Positions 63,355 through 64,000 of a stretch of DNA of 64,000 nt are shown here, one piece after another. This DNA comes from Pelagerythrobacter marensis. Lineage in GTDB: Bacteria > Pseudomonadota > Alphaproteobacteria > Sphingomonadales > Sphingomonadaceae. Under the pieces are notes generated by a model. It was given only the letters and a program-made list of their open reading frames with translations. It did not search any database and was not told the DNA's origin. Both the position numbers and the translations under genes were made by a program. The stretch lies in assembly GCF_036700095.1 (NCBI RefSeq), contig NZ_CP144918.1, positions 559,001 through 623,000 of the forward strand. The letters run 5' to 3'. Position 1 is the stretch's first letter. Each line of letters opens with the position of its first letter.

Positions 63355-64000
63355 TCAGCTGGCAGGAGCCGCTACCTTGGAATCGCAGACAATCGCTGAA
63401 CGATACTCCGGCACAAGTCTGGATAGGAGCGCAATAGCTCCCGAACTATCCCCTTGGTCGAGGAGTGCATCCATCCTTGACAGCGATGCCGCAAGAGCAT
63501 TCCACGGGATCATGACTTCGTTCGCGCGCCGAATGCGCTCATGAACCGTCGGTTCCGGACTGTCCCCGATTAGAAGCTCCTCGTACAATTTCTCGCCCGG
63601 TCGCAGGCCAACCTCGCAGATTTCGATATCGCCATCCGGGTTGGCTTCGTCGCGGACGGTCATTCCAGACAGGTTGATCATGCTCTTGGCAAGGTCGAGG
63701 ATGCGCACCGGCTCTCCCATGTCGAGGACAAAGACTTCGCCCCCTTTCGCCATTGCGCCCGCCTGAATGACCAGCTGGGCCGCCTCGGGGATGGTCATGA
63801 AGTAGCGCGTCACGTCACGATGCGTCAGGGTAACGGGCCCCCCTTCGCTGATCTGTCGCTGGAAGCGGGGGACGACCGAGCCGCTCGAACCCAGGACATT
63901 CCCGAACCGCACCATCGTGAGTATCGTGCGCCCCCGTTTGTCCCCGTGCAGCTGCGCCCGTGCCTGCAGGATCAGTTCGCAGACCCGCTTCGACGCGCCC
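63355..64000 (-). CDS. CapD/PglF-like nucleotide-sugar 4,6-dehydratase, C-terminal part (cut by window edge)
   Basis: C-terminal ~215 residues of a membrane or soluble UDP-GlcNAc 4,6-dehydratase. It enters the window at GASKRVCELILQARAQ (the family's MGASKR element) and continues TMVRFGNVLGSSGSVVPRF, VTLTHRDVTRYFMTIPEAAQLVIQAG, GGEVFVLDMGEPVRI and GLRPGEKLYEELL, all hallmark CapD/PglF motifs. It would make UDP-4-keto-6-deoxy-GlcNAc, the first step toward bacillosamine. The N-terminal portion, including any membrane domain, lies beyond the right edge. Confidence 0.93.
   Translation of the reverse strand, partial: GASKRVCELILQARAQLHGDKRGRTILTMVRFGNVLGSSGSVVPRFQRQISEGGPVTLTHRDVTRYFMTIPEAAQLVIQAGAMAKGGEVFVLDMGEPVRILDLAKSMINLSGMTVRDEANPDGDIEICEVGLRPGEKLYEELLIGDSPEPTVHERIRRANEVMIPWNALAASLSRMDALLDQGDSSGAIALLSRLVPEYRSAIVCDSKVAAPAS

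Overview
The window is GC-rich chromosomal DNA with densely packed genes and frequent 4-base ATGA/GTGA stop-start overlaps. Three things point to an alphaproteobacterium of the order Sphingomonadales, probably near Erythrobacteraceae/Sphingomonadaceae: a SciP-type DUF1153 cell-cycle regulator, a large TonB-dependent receptor of the Xanthomonas/Caulobacter type, and Sphingomonadales-style house-keeping neighbourhoods (sucC-etfBA; purEK-folA-ribF; ileS-lspA-DUF3035 lipoprotein). The genus assignment is inference. I saw no rRNA, IS element, prophage or CRISPR array; one tRNA is present.

Layout. 1-6.6 kb: 5' part of aminopeptidase N, an SDR-type epimerase, a DMT exporter, a threonine aldolase-like PLP enzyme, a small GNAT protein and two bacterial-PH membrane proteins. 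6.7-16.3 kb: a carbohydrate-utilisation locus with a LacI regulator, a TonB-dependent receptor, an exported GH3 beta-glucosidase and two MFS sugar transporters. A shared motif (TGTCA-N4-TGTCA) lies twice in the receptor/GH3 divergent region and once over the -35 of the transporter operon, so the locus looks like one LacI regulon. 16.5-26.7 kb: tRNA-Thr(GGT), a small protein, then a long co-directional block gpmA-purE-purK-folA-dipeptidase-ribF-GDPD-like-ileS-lspA-lipoprotein. In this block ileS carries an in-frame GC-rich palindromic repeat, and the GDPD-like protein lacks two expected catalytic/metal residues. 26.8-34.2 kb: a CorC/HlyC-like protein, an OmpA lipoprotein, CysQ-like phosphatase, sucC, etfBA and an atypical TonB-C protein.

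34.2-49.7 kb: DUF445 and an RND efflux pair behind a long palindromic operator, a GlsB/YeaQ protein, sciP with a coupled small ORF, mnmA, a serine hydrolase lipoprotein, PhzF, a CDF metal transporter, pdxH, a CbpA-like J protein, YihY and fabI. 49.7-64 kb: a surface-polysaccharide cluster, all on the minus strand and running off the right end. It holds a complete-looking bacillosamine-type set (PglF-like dehydratase, PglE-like aminotransferase, PglD-like acetyltransferase, PglC-like phosphosugar transferase), wecB/wecC for UDP-ManNAcA, two glycosyltransferases, a Wzy-like polymerase, a bi-domain dehydrogenase, a heparinase II/III-like lyase and a membrane protein reminiscent of Amj lipid II flippases.

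A markedly AT-rich island (about 57.81-61.08 kb) covers the polymerase, a glycosyltransferase, the Amj-like protein and the 3' third of wecC. Its edges lie inside genes, which suggests a cassette exchanged by recombination. The most unusual observations are the palindromic repeat inside ileS, the possible Amj-type flippase in a polysaccharide locus, the intragenic mosaic edges and the RND permease with an extra membrane insert.
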